Shown in pieces: positions 52,902-61,386 of a DNA stretch of 64,000 nucleotides; the stretch's first letter is position 1, and the number at the start of each line of letters is the position of its first letter. The stretch spans positions 52,355-116,354 of the forward strand of contig CALVAC010000010.1 of the NCBI GenBank assembly GCA_944325435.1. Reading direction: 5' to 3'. The DNA is from an uncultured Bacteroidales bacterium. GTDB taxonomy: Bacteria; Bacteroidota; Bacteroidia; Bacteroidales; UBA932. The notes below the pieces were generated by a model, which was not told the origin of the DNA, did no database searches, and was given only the letters and a program-made list of their open reading frames with translations. The translations under genes and the position numbers were made by a program.

Positions 52902-53636
52902 TTAGATTTTGCTTTTAGTCACAAACGGCATTATAATACTCTCTATTTCCGGCCTTATCTTTCGCCGATCTGCATAACTAAGTAATTTTGTTATGTTGAC
53001 CACATAAGACCTCAAGGCATTGGCATATATGTTTCCCAGTTCCGTCCCTTGAACGAAATCAAACAGAGTACGGTCAGAGCAAATGTCCACCAATACCTTT
53101 TCAAGTGCCGGGTGCAAGACTCCATCGTTACGGACAAGAGGGGAACGGGAGACAAGTCTTTTTATCACTATCGGGTTTTCCACATTGTACATATAGCGCT
53201 GCAAAATATCCCCGTCATATAGCATAAAGACGTCCAAGTTCCACTCCTTGAACATATAAAAAACACTTTCAAGTATATCAGCATCAGTCTCAAAAACATA
53301 AAACGAGTTGAAATGCTGGTGTGTCGTCAGACGATTCAGAGCCCCGGTATTCCATACGGAATATTTAAGTTCAGGATATTGTTCACAGAACAACTCCGCC
53401 ATCTGTTTCTGTAACTTGTCAGAAGACAATCTGAATGGAACATAGCCTTTATCTGCCAGTTTATAGATGCCTTTCTTTACACGGAATAAAATATTCCGCG
53501 CTGTCCATCGGCTTAACAATACCTTGATATTGTCGTCATTCAGGTTTTCCTGCTCATGGAAATAATCATAAATTTCTTTGAGAGGAATTTCATCATAACG
53601 GGAAAAATGATTCCTAAACTGCGTCGCTCTGTTCAT
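52902..53636 (-). CDS. AbiEi-like antitoxin (DUF6577-type)
   Basis: A 244-residue protein with an N-terminal winged helix (PLKEIYDYFHEQENLNDDNIK, RWTARNILFRVKKGIYKLA) and a C-terminal domain matching my recollection of DUF6577, the partner of AbiEii proteins. Start ATG 53636 is used; the -7 box at 53649-53656 leaves a very short leader. A near-palindrome just upstream (53669-53689, CCAC...GTGG) is a likely autoregulatory operator. It is first gene of the three-gene operon. Confidence 0.8.
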   Translation of the reverse strand: MNRATQFRNHFSRYDEIPLKEIYDYFHEQENLNDDNIKVLLSRWTARNILFRVKKGIYKLADKGYVPFRLSSDKLQKQMAELFCEQYPELKYSVWNTGALNRLTTHQHFNSFYVFETDADILESVFYMFKEWNLDVFMLYDGDILQRYMYNVENPIVIKRLVSRSPLVRNDGVLHPALEKVLVDICSDRTLFDFVQGTELGNIYANALRSYVVNITKLLSYADRRKIRPEIESIIMPFVTKSKI

Positions 53637-53648
53637 GTCTGTTTTTGG

Positions 53649-53656
53649 CAAATATA
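53649..53656 (-). promoter_or_regulatory. Promoter -7 box of the AbiE-type operon
   Basis: TATATTTG on the minus strand, ending 12 bp before the ATG, so the leader is only a few nucleotides. The palindrome at 53669-53689 lies in the -20 to -40 region, placed for repression. Confidence 0.55.
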
Positions 53657-53700
53657 TGTAACTTTTTCCACCAATACTAATTTTGTGGCGATAATTACAC

Positions 53701-55101
53701 TTACTCCAAATATCCTATCATCTCTTTTTTCATATCATCGTCAATTGTTCTATAGCGGGCAAAGGCTTTACTGCCTTCCTTGTGTCCGCTTAAAGCCGCA
53801 ACCATGTTCGGGTCTTTAACCCGTTTATAGATATTTCCGATGAATGTTCTGCGTGCCATATGCGAAGATGCCAGTTCGTACAACGGCTTGTGCACTTCCT
53901 GTCTGGTTCTCTGATCAAGGACAGTTACAATTCTGTCCAAGCCTGAAATCCTGAAAGCCTCCTTGATTTTACGGTTATAATGTTGCTCTGTAGAAAATGG
54001 GAACAGGCTCTCCCTGCCCGGATCCCTGTATTTTTCTATCAAAGCAAGCGCAGTCTCATTCAACGGGACCCGGACCGTTACCGGCCTATCCTCTTTTGTC
54101 TTGTGCTGAATGTACTCTACCGCGCCATCAACTATATTGCTATAGGTCATCTTAAAGTAATCCCCGACACGACACCCGACCAGGCATTGGAAAACAAAAA
54201 TGTCTCTCTGGGTCTCGATTTCCCTGTCAGCCGAAAGATCGGTTTCCAACAACTGTTTGCGCTCTTCATTGGAAATATATATCGGTGTCCCATAAACAAT
54301 TTCAGAAATTGTAAAATTCTTGAACGGATTATTGGCAGTATATCCATTATCTACAGCCCACAGAATAAATGCCCTGAAACGAGTCATAAGGTCAGACACA
54401 GTATTCTGTCCCCTTTGTTTTGGCATACCTTTAGGCTTCTCATTGCCATCAACATCAAGCACAGGTGGACGCTTGCGGGTCGGAGTCTTGGCCGAAGTTC
54501 TTGTCGAATAGGGATATTGTTCGTATATGTCAGGATATTGCAGGAATATAGAATTCTCATCCAACAGAAAATCTTCTATTTGACGCAACACTTCCGGAGT
54601 CAGTCCCGAAAATGAAAGTTTAAATCCCTTCGTGTCCACTTTCCTTTTATACAATTCAAACCTATGCAGACAGCGAACAAGCACACGGAAATTCTTTATC
54701 CTGTTCTCAGACAGTTTATGAGCGGTCAAGTACGCCTCTATTATGCCAAAGAATGTTTTTTCATGCTCCTTTCTTGCTTTGGTGGGCTTGTGGAATCGCC
54801 TGACGATACCCTCCAGATATTCCCTTGTTATCGTGGACTTGTCTACAGATGTATTGATTTCATGCTCCAACAAGTCTGTCAATGCTTTTAAGCGGGTTCG
54901 TTTGTCAAGGAGAAAATCGCGTTCTTCTCCTTGAATCAATGGGATATTGATATCATTCTTCTTTCCCCAACGCTTTCTGTCAATCCAAATACCTGAACCA
55001 ATTCGCAATCTTATGTCCCGCGAGACATAAAGCCTGAGATTTATTTCCGATTCTCCTGCACTGTTGGTCATCTTTCCGATATAATAGTTCGTCTGAGCCA
55101 T
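53701..55101 (-). CDS. int: Tyrosine recombinase (integrase) of the island
   Basis: A 466-residue site-specific recombinase that would integrate the island into tRNA-Leu. Catalytic residues are visible: Arg311 (VGCRVGDY), a Lys near 334-336, His414 and Arg417 (SSHMARRTF), His440 (LSGHKEGS) and Tyr450 (ARYRTI). The N-terminal arm-binding and core-binding SAM-like domains are present. ATG 55101 is used because the promoter (TACCTTTG) lies at 55122-55129. It is adjacent to the right attachment site, the usual layout. Confidence 0.95.
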   Translation of the reverse strand: MAQTNYYIGKMTNSAGESEINLRLYVSRDIRLRIGSGIWIDRKRWGKKNDINIPLIQGEERDFLLDKRTRLKALTDLLEHEINTSVDKSTITREYLEGIVRRFHKPTKARKEHEKTFFGIIEAYLTAHKLSENRIKNFRVLVRCLHRFELYKRKVDTKGFKLSFSGLTPEVLRQIEDFLLDENSIFLQYPDIYEQYPYSTRTSAKTPTRKRPPVLDVDGNEKPKGMPKQRGQNTVSDLMTRFRAFILWAVDNGYTANNPFKNFTISEIVYGTPIYISNEERKQLLETDLSADREIETQRDIFVFQCLVGCRVGDYFKMTYSNIVDGAVEYIQHKTKEDRPVTVRVPLNETALALIEKYRDPGRESLFPFSTEQHYNRKIKEAFRISGLDRIVTVLDQRTRQEVHKPLYELASSHMARRTFIGNIYKRVKDPNMVAALSGHKEGSKAFARYRTIDDDMKKEMIGYLE

Positions 55102-55121
55102 AATATGAATTTTTCCTGTTC

Positions 55122-55153
55122 CAAAGGTATGGGAATTCATAAGAACAAACAAA
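55122..55153 (-). promoter_or_regulatory. Integrase promoter
   Basis: Minus-strand TTTG (55150-55153), 20-bp spacer, TACCTTTG (55122-55129). The right arm-type repeat starts 7 bp upstream, so integrase or excisionase binding there could control its own promoter. Confidence 0.7.
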
Positions 55154-55159
55154 TTTTTG

Positions 55160-55183
55160 TGTCCGCAATTTGTCCGCATTTCT
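55160..55183 (+). repeat. Right integrase arm-type repeat
   Basis: Identical over 24 bp to 41108-41131 and in the same orientation, about 120 bp inside the right attachment site. Confidence 0.7.
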
Positions 55184-55303
55184 TCAAAACTACAAAAATA
55201 ATATCCGAACACAATTCAATAAAATCAATTTATTATATTGATATATAGACAATTATAAATTAAATCCTTTCGGAAAGAATTGACTATATTTTGACAATTC
55301 AAA

Positions 55304-55318
55304 CCCGGCTCCGGGTAC
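55304..55318 (+). other. Right attachment site
   Basis: Identical 15-bp copy of the tRNA-Leu 3' end. The sequence beyond it starts with a terminator hairpin, as expected of the original tRNA downstream flank. Confidence 0.85.
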
Positions 55319-55326
55319 ACAGATAG

Positions 55327-55356
55327 CCTCATAATCGCTTGATTATGAGGATTTTT
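55327..55356 (+). terminator. Terminator hairpin beyond the right attachment site
   Basis: A perfect 10-bp stem with GCTT tetraloop (55327-55336, 55341-55350) and T run. It probably terminated tRNA-Leu before an insertion. Confidence 0.75.
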
Positions 55357-55530
55357 AATTTTAGCAGGGTGTACTAAAGGAGTACTATTCCGCGAAAAAT
55401 TGCAAAGGAAAGTCAAAAATCCGGCAAAATTTTGTGTATGGTTACAGGGGCTGCGAACGCAAAAATGACGGGGCAAATTTACCCGTACCTGCACCCTCGC
55501 CAATGAGCAATCAGACAGGTTTGGCAAAAA

Positions 55531-55558
55531 TCTACATTTGTTACATTGTCTACATCAG
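55531..55558 (+). repeat. Imperfect direct repeat, copy 1
   Basis: About 22 of 28 bases match 60150-60177, with the internal pattern ctacatt-n-cattn-ctacat. The rest of the gene-free stretch 55357-55722 shows no gene and no other clear signal. Confidence 0.45.
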
Positions 55559-55722
55559 TTCTTTTTGGCATCACTCTGCCTGTTTGTAATGATTTATATG
55601 CCCCACAAGTTTTGTCGGTTTTTAGGAACGCAGCGGGATTTCAACTGCCTGCGGATATAATTTCACGACCGAGGGTATAATATCGGTAAACTGCTCCGGT
55701 TTTGTAAATTCTTATGGACAGT

Positions 55723-56211
55723 TTAGAAATCAATACTTTCCAAACTGTTACAAAGAGGTATATACCCGAATATCTGCAAGGCTTTCCGGTGCTTCTCGTT
55801 GATTTTGGAAAGCCGTTCCGCCTTTTCAGTGTCGTTCAGTTCCTTTGCCATTTTGTATGACTTTCTGCCTCGGTCGAAATTGTGCTTCAAGTCGTTGATT
55901 TTAGTATGTATGGCAGTGTAGTTGCCTGAATGGGCTATCCTGTACACATACTCGAAGTAGTCCGTTGCCTTGTCGTGGGTCAGAAGTTCCAATGCAGCAA
56001 GCACATCCTCGTCCACTCCTTTACTGCGGAGGTCCTCAATCGTCAAATCAGAGTCCTCGACCACATCGTGCAGGAAGCCTGCCTTTATCTCAGCATCATT
56101 GTTGCCCATAAGGCCGACCGTAATAGGGTGCAGGACAGCAGGCTTGCCGTCCAAGTCTTTCTGCCCCTTGTGCACATCAAGCGCAATCTGTAATGTTTCT
56201 TCTATCGTCAT
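55723..56211 (-). CDS. HD-domain phosphohydrolase, RelA/SpoT hydrolase-like
   Basis: A 162-residue protein with the HD fold: His in PAVLHPITVG, the HD pair in GFLHDVVED (about 46-54) and a later Asp in TKINDLKHN. This matches the Mn-dependent (p)ppGpp hydrolase domain of RelA/SpoT without synthetase domain, as in small alarmone hydrolases. Substrate is inferred. It is a single gene with its own promoter at 56252 and a perfect 11-bp inverted repeat beside it. Confidence 0.82.
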   Translation of the reverse strand: MTIEETLQIALDVHKGQKDLDGKPAVLHPITVGLMGNNDAEIKAGFLHDVVEDSDLTIEDLRSKGVDEDVLAALELLTHDKATDYFEYVYRIAHSGNYTAIHTKINDLKHNFDRGRKSYKMAKELNDTEKAERLSKINEKHRKALQIFGYIPLCNSLESIDF

Positions 56212-56251
56212 ATTTTGGCTGTTTTAATACTGTTCCCGAAATGATACGGTA

Positions 56252-56297
56252 CAAATTTATCGTTTATATGTACCAAACCACGACACAAACGATAAAT
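56252..56297 (-). promoter_or_regulatory. Promoter and inverted-repeat operator of the HD-domain gene
   Basis: Minus-strand -7 box TAAATTTG (56252-56259) overlaps the left arm of a perfect 11-bp inverted repeat (56255-56265, 56287-56297). Confidence 0.5.
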
Positions 56298-56300
56298 AAT

Positions 56301-56330
56301 AAGGGACTGACCTCTCACAAGCCAGCCCCT
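56301..56330 (-). terminator. Terminator-like hairpin after the exported-protein operon
   Basis: A 10-bp stem with two G-U pairs on the minus strand, then a T/A-rich tail. It would end transcripts from 58306 to 56404 before the HD-gene promoter. Confidence 0.5.
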
Positions 56331-56403
56331 CAACAAAATTTGCGTTATGAGAACACCTTACGGATAGAACAAAGGTACAAAACGCATTGCGAATATCCCG
56401 GAG

Positions 56404-56730
56404 TCAGTTCTTGTCATCACTCTGAATTTCCGTCTTTTCTGATTTGGTATCTTCTTCGGTTTCAATATATTCAATCCATTCTATCGTATCTTCAGTGCGG
56501 ATACTGCCGACTGTAAACCATAAAACCGCTGCCATTAGACCGAATAATGCCGCTGACGGCAACACGGCATAAGGATTACCGTATTTCATTCCCTCTAACA
56601 AAACGCCACTTGCCCAAGCGATAATCAACAAAATGCGTATGAACTGTGAAACTGCTGTCAAACGCTTTCTTTTTGACACGAATTTCTTCTTATATCCTTT
56701 AGGAATTACATCCAATTCTTTTGTTTCCAT
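56404..56730 (-). CDS. Small two-helix membrane protein
   Basis: A 108-residue protein with a basic N-terminus (KGYKKKFVSKRKR), two transmembrane segments (about 29-47 and 55-73) and an acidic soluble tail. No family recognised. It lies 10 bp after the 521-residue exported protein and is probably in the same operon. Confidence 0.6.
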   Translation of the reverse strand: METKELDVIPKGYKKKFVSKRKRLTAVSQFIRILLIIAWASGVLLEGMKYGNPYAVLPSAALFGLMAAVLWFTVGSIRTEDTIEWIEYIETEEDTKSEKTEIQSDDKN

Positions 56731-56740
56731 GGCTTATCAA

Positions 56741-58306
56741 CTACCTAAAATCTCCTTTTTGTAAAAACAATACAGCCCCTATATTGATACCGCCATAAGA
56801 ACTTTTTCCGGCAATATAATTGTACCCGACAGATACTCCGACCCACTTTACTGGTCTGATAACTACTCCTGCCTCTACATTAAATCCTCCTGTATTCCTG
56901 GCATCCCTATGAATAGTGCTGCCTTCCTGCCAGACATTTTTATCTGCTCTATTGGCACCACCTATACCGGCATACAAGTATCCGTATTTAGATATTGAAC
57001 AAGTTGTCCCTAATGTCAAATAAAAACCGCCGACATATTTATTTGAATATTCCGGAACTTCATATATATCGCCCTCTGGCGACGATGCTGTTTTCCCTCC
57101 TAACTTTATAAAGGCTCCCCAGTTGGAATTTCTGATATTGTTTATACCGAACGCAAAGCCGACAGGGGCAAACGGGGTATAATAGTAGCCAATCGTATAA
57201 GCAGGATTGATGTTGCGGAATTTGTTTATGCTTACACCCGTGTCTCTCTTACCGTTAGTGTTTTTTATGGTAGCATCAATTTTATATATTCCGTTCCCCT
57301 TCGACAAATAGGCATCAATACTGCTTTTGTTCTTTTGATAGAATTGTCTGTCTCCCGATTTAACTGATACCGCACTCTTTGTCTTTTTAAGGTTAAGAGC
57401 AGAAGACTCTGTAAATATTCTGTAGTCCAATAAGTATAGATCTGCAGAAGTGACGGTGCATGTAGTATCGGTTCCCGGTACTTTTATTGACATAGGAAAT
57501 ATTCGGCTTTGCTCCATTTGTTTTCTGACAGCATTCTCCATTCCCGATATTTCGGGAGTGCCACTTACTGCGATAGAATGCTTGATATTTCCCATAAAGT
57601 CAATATAAACGGAATCTTTGACAGTCAAATCAAGGTTCTGAGGATTGAACTGTTCAACTGCTGAAGCAATCGCCCTTGACAACAACTCCTTATCTTGATT
57701 ATATTTCGACCTGTCCGCAGACTCTATCGAATATATAGTATCTACCCTTTCAGCGAGAAAAACATCTATTTTAGCCCTACGCTCACGTGCTTTGCGCTCT
57801 GCTTCCTCACGTTCTTTTCTCTGTTGCTCTTCAAGTTGTCTTTGCCGCTCCCGTTCCTGTTCTTCCCTCAACTGTTTTTCCTCTGCCGTCAAGCGTTTCT
57901 TGAACATTTCAGCAAAAACAACATCCCCCGTGACATTTGACCGGATAGTTATACTCAATCCATCCTCAATGTCCAAAAGATATGCAATCGTGACAAAATG
58001 ATCCGTTGAACCATCTACAAAGAAAACTTTGACATTGGGCGTATTATTTATCCATTCATAGAAATAAAATGATGCCTGTGCCTTTCCGTCTGATTTCAAT
58101 GTAAACTTGACCAGTTTATTGTCCTTGAACTCCAGTGTTGCGGATTTGACAGTAAAACTTCTTGTACTCGTATAGCCATCAGCATCAGTGTAATTATACA
58201 TAAACACTTCAGGAGCCATAAAATAATCATAAGTATCTGTACGGGATTGTCCTAACAGAGATATGGCATTAACTGCCATCAATAAAGTAATAATTACCTT
58301 TTTCAT
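56741..58306 (-). CDS. Exported protein with coiled coil and beta-rich C-terminus
   Basis: A 521-residue protein of unknown function. A signal peptide (about 1-20) is followed by a beta-rich domain (about 25-130) and a Glu/Arg/Gln-rich coiled coil (about 140-180, KRLTAEEKQLREEQERER). A domain at about 190-300 follows, and a C-terminal section of glycine-rich amphipathic strands (about 365-521, YTIGYYYTPFAPVGFAFGI to YGGINIGAVLFL) resembles an outer-membrane barrel. It could link periplasm and outer membrane. It is grouped with a lipoprotein and a small membrane protein. Confidence 0.6.
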   Translation of the reverse strand: MKKVIITLLMAVNAISLLGQSRTDTYDYFMAPEVFMYNYTDADGYTSTRSFTVKSATLEFKDNKLVKFTLKSDGKAQASFYFYEWINNTPNVKVFFVDGSTDHFVTIAYLLDIEDGLSITIRSNVTGDVVFAEMFKKRLTAEEKQLREEQERERQRQLEEQQRKEREEAERKARERRAKIDVFLAERVDTIYSIESADRSKYNQDKELLSRAIASAVEQFNPQNLDLTVKDSVYIDFMGNIKHSIAVSGTPEISGMENAVRKQMEQSRIFPMSIKVPGTDTTCTVTSADLYLLDYRIFTESSALNLKKTKSAVSVKSGDRQFYQKNKSSIDAYLSKGNGIYKIDATIKNTNGKRDTGVSINKFRNINPAYTIGYYYTPFAPVGFAFGINNIRNSNWGAFIKLGGKTASSPEGDIYEVPEYSNKYVGGFYLTLGTTCSISKYGYLYAGIGGANRADKNVWQEGSTIHRDARNTGGFNVEAGVVIRPVKWVGVSVGYNYIAGKSSYGGINIGAVLFLQKGDFR

Positions 58307-58322
58307 ATTCTATATAAACTTT

Positions 58323-59189
58323 TTACATTCTGTTTGACGGTCGTAATTCATTAGCAATCTTTATTGTTTTGAACGGTTTTCCATTGATAGCGAGCTGGCA
58401 AGAAATATTTGCGTTGTATATGCCATAATAAGATGTACGACCTACAGAACTCATTATATGACATTGACGTGATACACCAGGAGATAATGGAGGATCAGAA
58501 TATCCAATCAAATATGTATTACCCGATGACAATTCCTCTTCATTTTCCACAAATACAGCCGTAATCTTTACACTCTCATTGTTATCAATAGGCATATCCG
58601 AGATGTTTTTGAATTTCATAATGACTATCGGGCAATATAGAATATCATTATAGTTATAATTAACATATTCGTAAAATCCAGTCTGATATGCGACAAGGTC
58701 AAGTTTTTCCTCAACAGGTATAATTTTATTCCCGTTTGAGTCGAAATCATAGGTTTTGACCCTATTCCCATTTTCGAAAATGATTTCATATATCTGCTTG
58801 CCATTCGGTCCGAACAACTTACACGGTCCATCAGCCATCCCATCTTTCATGCTCATTGTGTAGGAATTATTCTCATATTTTCCGTAATAAGTTCCCGATA
58901 TCTGATTATTGGTATATTCGATGTGCCCTACACATTCATCATCAATATAGTCTCTGATTTCAACTCCTATTCCATCCACAAATTTAGTATGCCGTACTAT
59001 CGCCTCATTGAGGGAATTGGTCGTCTGCTGCTCAACTATCCCATTTACTCTCTTTCCATTCTTTCTTAAAATCCTAACGCCTGTCGAATCTGTTTGGATT
59101 TCTTCCGGAGAATATATTTTAAGAGAGTGACTACAACTGTCAGTTAATATGACCGACAGGCATAAAACAATGTAAATCAAATTCTTCAT
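58323..59189 (-). CDS. Hypothetical lipoprotein with MORN-like repeats
   Basis: A 288-residue lipoprotein (lipobox LTDSC, Cys19). Residues about 40-150 contain short strands of MORN/toxin-antidote type (GKRVNGIVEQQTTNSLNEA, GTYYGKYENNSYTMSMKDG, GPNGKQIYEIIFENGNRVK). A second beta domain (about 180-280) ends the protein. It overlaps the Nmad2 gene by 4 bp and lies 16 bp before the exported-protein gene, so it is part of that operon. Confidence 0.65.
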   Translation of the reverse strand: MKNLIYIVLCLSVILTDSCSHSLKIYSPEEIQTDSTGVRILRKNGKRVNGIVEQQTTNSLNEAIVRHTKFVDGIGVEIRDYIDDECVGHIEYTNNQISGTYYGKYENNSYTMSMKDGMADGPCKLFGPNGKQIYEIIFENGNRVKTYDFDSNGNKIIPVEEKLDLVAYQTGFYEYVNYNYNDILYCPIVIMKFKNISDMPIDNNESVKITAVFVENEEELSSGNTYLIGYSDPPLSPGVSRQCHIMSSVGRTSYYGIYNANISCQLAINGKPFKTIKIANELRPSNRM

Positions 59190-59779
59190 AATACCTGTCT
59201 TATTGATGTTTCTTTACACTTTAAAGCATTCGCCTTGACAAAGGCGATGAACGCAGACGGATCTTTGGTTTTGTTTCCGTAACTGCTCTGAAATTTAGGA
59301 ACATTCGGACGGAAGTCCGGAGGTACAACCAACGGAGAGTCCGCACCGAAGAAGTAGTATTCATTGCATATTAAGACAAAGCCACCGCTGAGGTCTTTGC
59401 CAATTTTCACCGTGTCTGTCGGTCTGCGGTAGACGCTTCCCACGAGACGCAGTCCGTTAGGGGATGAACTGTCTGGACAATAGACGTTGTCCCCGTGAGT
59501 CGATTTTTCGTCTGCGTTTGACGGGCGTTTCATCGGAAACCTGTCCCAATACTCCGCAACAGGGATTTTGTCTGTGACCTTGGCAAGATAGATGAGCCGT
59601 TCCTCGCCCGGAGGTGTGGATGTGGCAGTCTTGCGTGATGTCCACCCTGCTATCCAGTTCCCTATCCTGGTGTTCTGACGCATCTTGCTCATACAGGTGG
59701 CAAGAGTGAGCACACCGAAATACGGATTGGGTGCGAAGCCATTATCGTGGGACATCTTGTAACTGTAAAGTAATTCCAT
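59186..59779 (-). CDS. Nmad2-like nucleotide-modification-associated protein
   Basis: A 197-residue protein matching my knowledge of the Nmad2 domain (nucleotide modification associated domain 2), predicted to act in modified-base biology of phages and mobile elements. The hallmark N-terminus is LYSYKMSHDNGFAPNPYFG followed by LTLATCMSKMRQ and IGNWIAGW. RLIYLAKVTD, AEYWDRFP and a GDNVYC segment also fit. It is first gene of an operon with a lipoprotein and exported proteins, an odd partnership. Biochemistry of the family is largely predicted. Confidence 0.75.
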   Translation of the reverse strand: MELLYSYKMSHDNGFAPNPYFGVLTLATCMSKMRQNTRIGNWIAGWTSRKTATSTPPGEERLIYLAKVTDKIPVAEYWDRFPMKRPSNADEKSTHGDNVYCPDSSSPNGLRLVGSVYRRPTDTVKIGKDLSGGFVLICNEYYFFGADSPLVVPPDFRPNVPKFQSSYGNKTKDPSAFIAFVKANALKCKETSIRQVL

Positions 59780-59847
59780 TGGCTATCAGTTTGTTCCTTG
59801 CAGCCGACAGGAATGGTTACTATACAAAGAAAGTGGGCCGCCATCCA

Positions 59848-59962
59848 TTTTTAGTTAGGCATCGCCAAACGCCTTGAATACACATAGACGGACAACCCAC
59901 ATAATATGCAGATTGACTCGTGCCTGTGTATTCATTGATAATTTGGCGATTTCAACTAAAAA
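59848..59962. repeat. Long imperfect inverted repeat upstream of the Nmad2 gene
   Basis: Arms of about 37 nt (59848-59884 and 59925-59962) share aligned blocks tttttagtt, atcgccaaa and gaatacac with small internal mismatches. Loop is 40 nt. It lies in the 556-bp gene-free stretch 59780-60335. It may be a replication or regulatory site. Confidence 0.6.
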
Positions 59963-60149
59963 GGCACTTCTCTTTTCAGTATGTCATTACCCCTAAAGGC
60001 ACAACAAATATAGGGAAAGATTTTTCCAAGAGCAATTATTATTCGTGGAATGTTACCGATTTTCAGATACATTCGGTCAGCGTATGGGGAACGGAGGACT
60101 ACAGACCCTCCACGGAAAGTGTCGAGGAATTATGAGCATTCCAAAATTA

Positions 60150-60180
60150 TCTACATTCGCTTCATTACCTACATTCATAG
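60150..60180 (+). repeat. Imperfect direct repeat, copy 2
   Basis: Matches 55531-55558 at most positions, in the same orientation, so the two copies flank the block of accessory genes (HD protein to Nmad2). Confidence 0.45.
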
Positions 60181-60335
60181 TGGCATTGTGACACCGACTG
60201 TTGAGTGCCAATAATACAGAAAAAGCACAGGTCGGGATTTTTGCCGATTTTACGGCAACGACCTGCGCTCTGCGGAACATTATATCGGACATGGGGCGTT
60301 GCTGCCCTTACGCTCCCAATAGGAGTGACTGCGGG

Positions 60336-61334
60336 TCAGCACCCGAACAGTTCCCGCTGTTCCTCTACCGTCATACCGTCTGCCGAGTAGTCAAGCAGCC
60401 ATTGCAGATAGGTATGCAGCGCGCCTGTAAGTTCGTCTATCAGAACGGATGACTTGATATGCTTTGCCTTCCACGACTGTGCACTCCGGATTACCCTCTG
60501 TATATGACTGTGAGCCTGTCTGTCCTCCGCCTGAGGATTGTCCCGTCTATGGAACAACTCTTTTACATAACAAGCCATATTTTGTTGCACATCGGCTATA
60601 CAAATGCACCAAGTATAGAAGTCTCGCATCGTCCTGATGTCATTGAATGTCACTCCGAATGGACAGTCGCTCAACTTGTCGATTTCCTCATACAGGCCAA
60701 ACCATTCCGCTACAAGTCTGTAAAAGACTTTCTTGTCCCACAGGTCAGACGCTTGCAGAGTCCTGCCGAACATTGCAGCCAGACTTTTCTTGCTGAATGT
60801 CACTTCATACCTCAACTGATAGGGAGCCATGCCAAATTCAGAGTGTTTCGGCAGTTCCCGTTTCTTCTTCGCTTCCAATACCTTGTCATAGAACTTTATC
60901 TGCGTCTGCCTGTTCTTGAAATACACAGTCTCTGCGACATTCATTTTCTGATACCCTTTCATTCCGTTCAGAAGTCTGATGTATTCCACTGGTCTCCTGC
61001 TCATTGTCAGATTGGTGGCAAATTCCAGTTCCAATACTTCTGCATTCTCCATTGGCACTCCGAGTTCCTCTCCTATCATCTCTATGACCTGTCTTACCTG
61101 TGCCAATGTCAGAGTCTGGATGTTGTTACCGAACAGGCATTTGGACAGACTCCCCTCGAATATCACATAATCATTCTTTGCACGGATTTTCCGTCCTCTA
61201 TACTCACCCCATCCCCCATCACCACCCTCATAATACCCTCTGTTGCACACATTGACATTGTCAATCACTGATGTCCAGTCATACCCTGCTGGCAGATGCT
61301 CTTTATTGAGTCTTAATTTTACCTTGTCAAACAT
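60336..61334 (-). CDS. Replication initiator-like protein (phage/plasmid gene II/X type)
   Basis: A 332-residue protein resembling rolling-circle initiators of the phage II/X family: MFDKVKLRLNKEHLPAGYDW at the start, VLELEFATNLTM (about 99-110), TVYFKNRQTQIKFYDKVLEAKKK (about 136-158) and LRYEVTFSKKSLAAMFGRTL. The nicking Tyr cannot be assigned by eye. It lies near excisionase-like and integrase genes and beside a gene-free stretch with inverted repeats that could hold its origin. Confidence 0.65.
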   Translation of the reverse strand: MFDKVKLRLNKEHLPAGYDWTSVIDNVNVCNRGYYEGGDGGWGEYRGRKIRAKNDYVIFEGSLSKCLFGNNIQTLTLAQVRQVIEMIGEELGVPMENAEVLELEFATNLTMSRRPVEYIRLLNGMKGYQKMNVAETVYFKNRQTQIKFYDKVLEAKKKRELPKHSEFGMAPYQLRYEVTFSKKSLAAMFGRTLQASDLWDKKVFYRLVAEWFGLYEEIDKLSDCPFGVTFNDIRTMRDFYTWCICIADVQQNMACYVKELFHRRDNPQAEDRQAHSHIQRVIRSAQSWKAKHIKSSVLIDELTGALHTYLQWLLDYSADGMTVEEQRELFGC

Positions 61335-61386
61335 TTTTACAGTGTTTAGGAGTTAATGATTTGAGGATTGATGTGACTGCATGACG

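Larger units (their letters stand above)
41034..55318. mobile_element. Mobilizable genomic island inserted in tRNA-Leu
   Basis: A 15-bp direct repeat of the tRNA 3' end bounds the element (41034-41048 and 55304-55318). It carries a tyrosine integrase next to the right end, two excisionase-like proteins, replication proteins, MobC, relaxase and a candidate oriT, but no type IV secretion genes, so it should need a helper for transfer. Near both ends lies the same 24-bp sequence (41108-41131 and 55160-55183). The cargo half (41146-46118) is visibly more AT-rich than the chromosome to the left. Confidence 0.88.

Noticed and set aside
41049..55303. Prophage
   Set aside because: No capsid, terminase, portal, tail or lysis genes; relaxase, MobC and a candidate oriT mark a mobilizable element.
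55225..55527. A 100-codon frame across the right attachment site
   Set aside because: It spans the att site and the tRNA terminator hairpin, has no start signal and no recognisable domain.
59920..60135. A 71-codon plus-strand frame in the gene-free stretch near the Nmad2 gene
   Set aside because: It begins within the inverted repeat and has no start signal or family resemblance.
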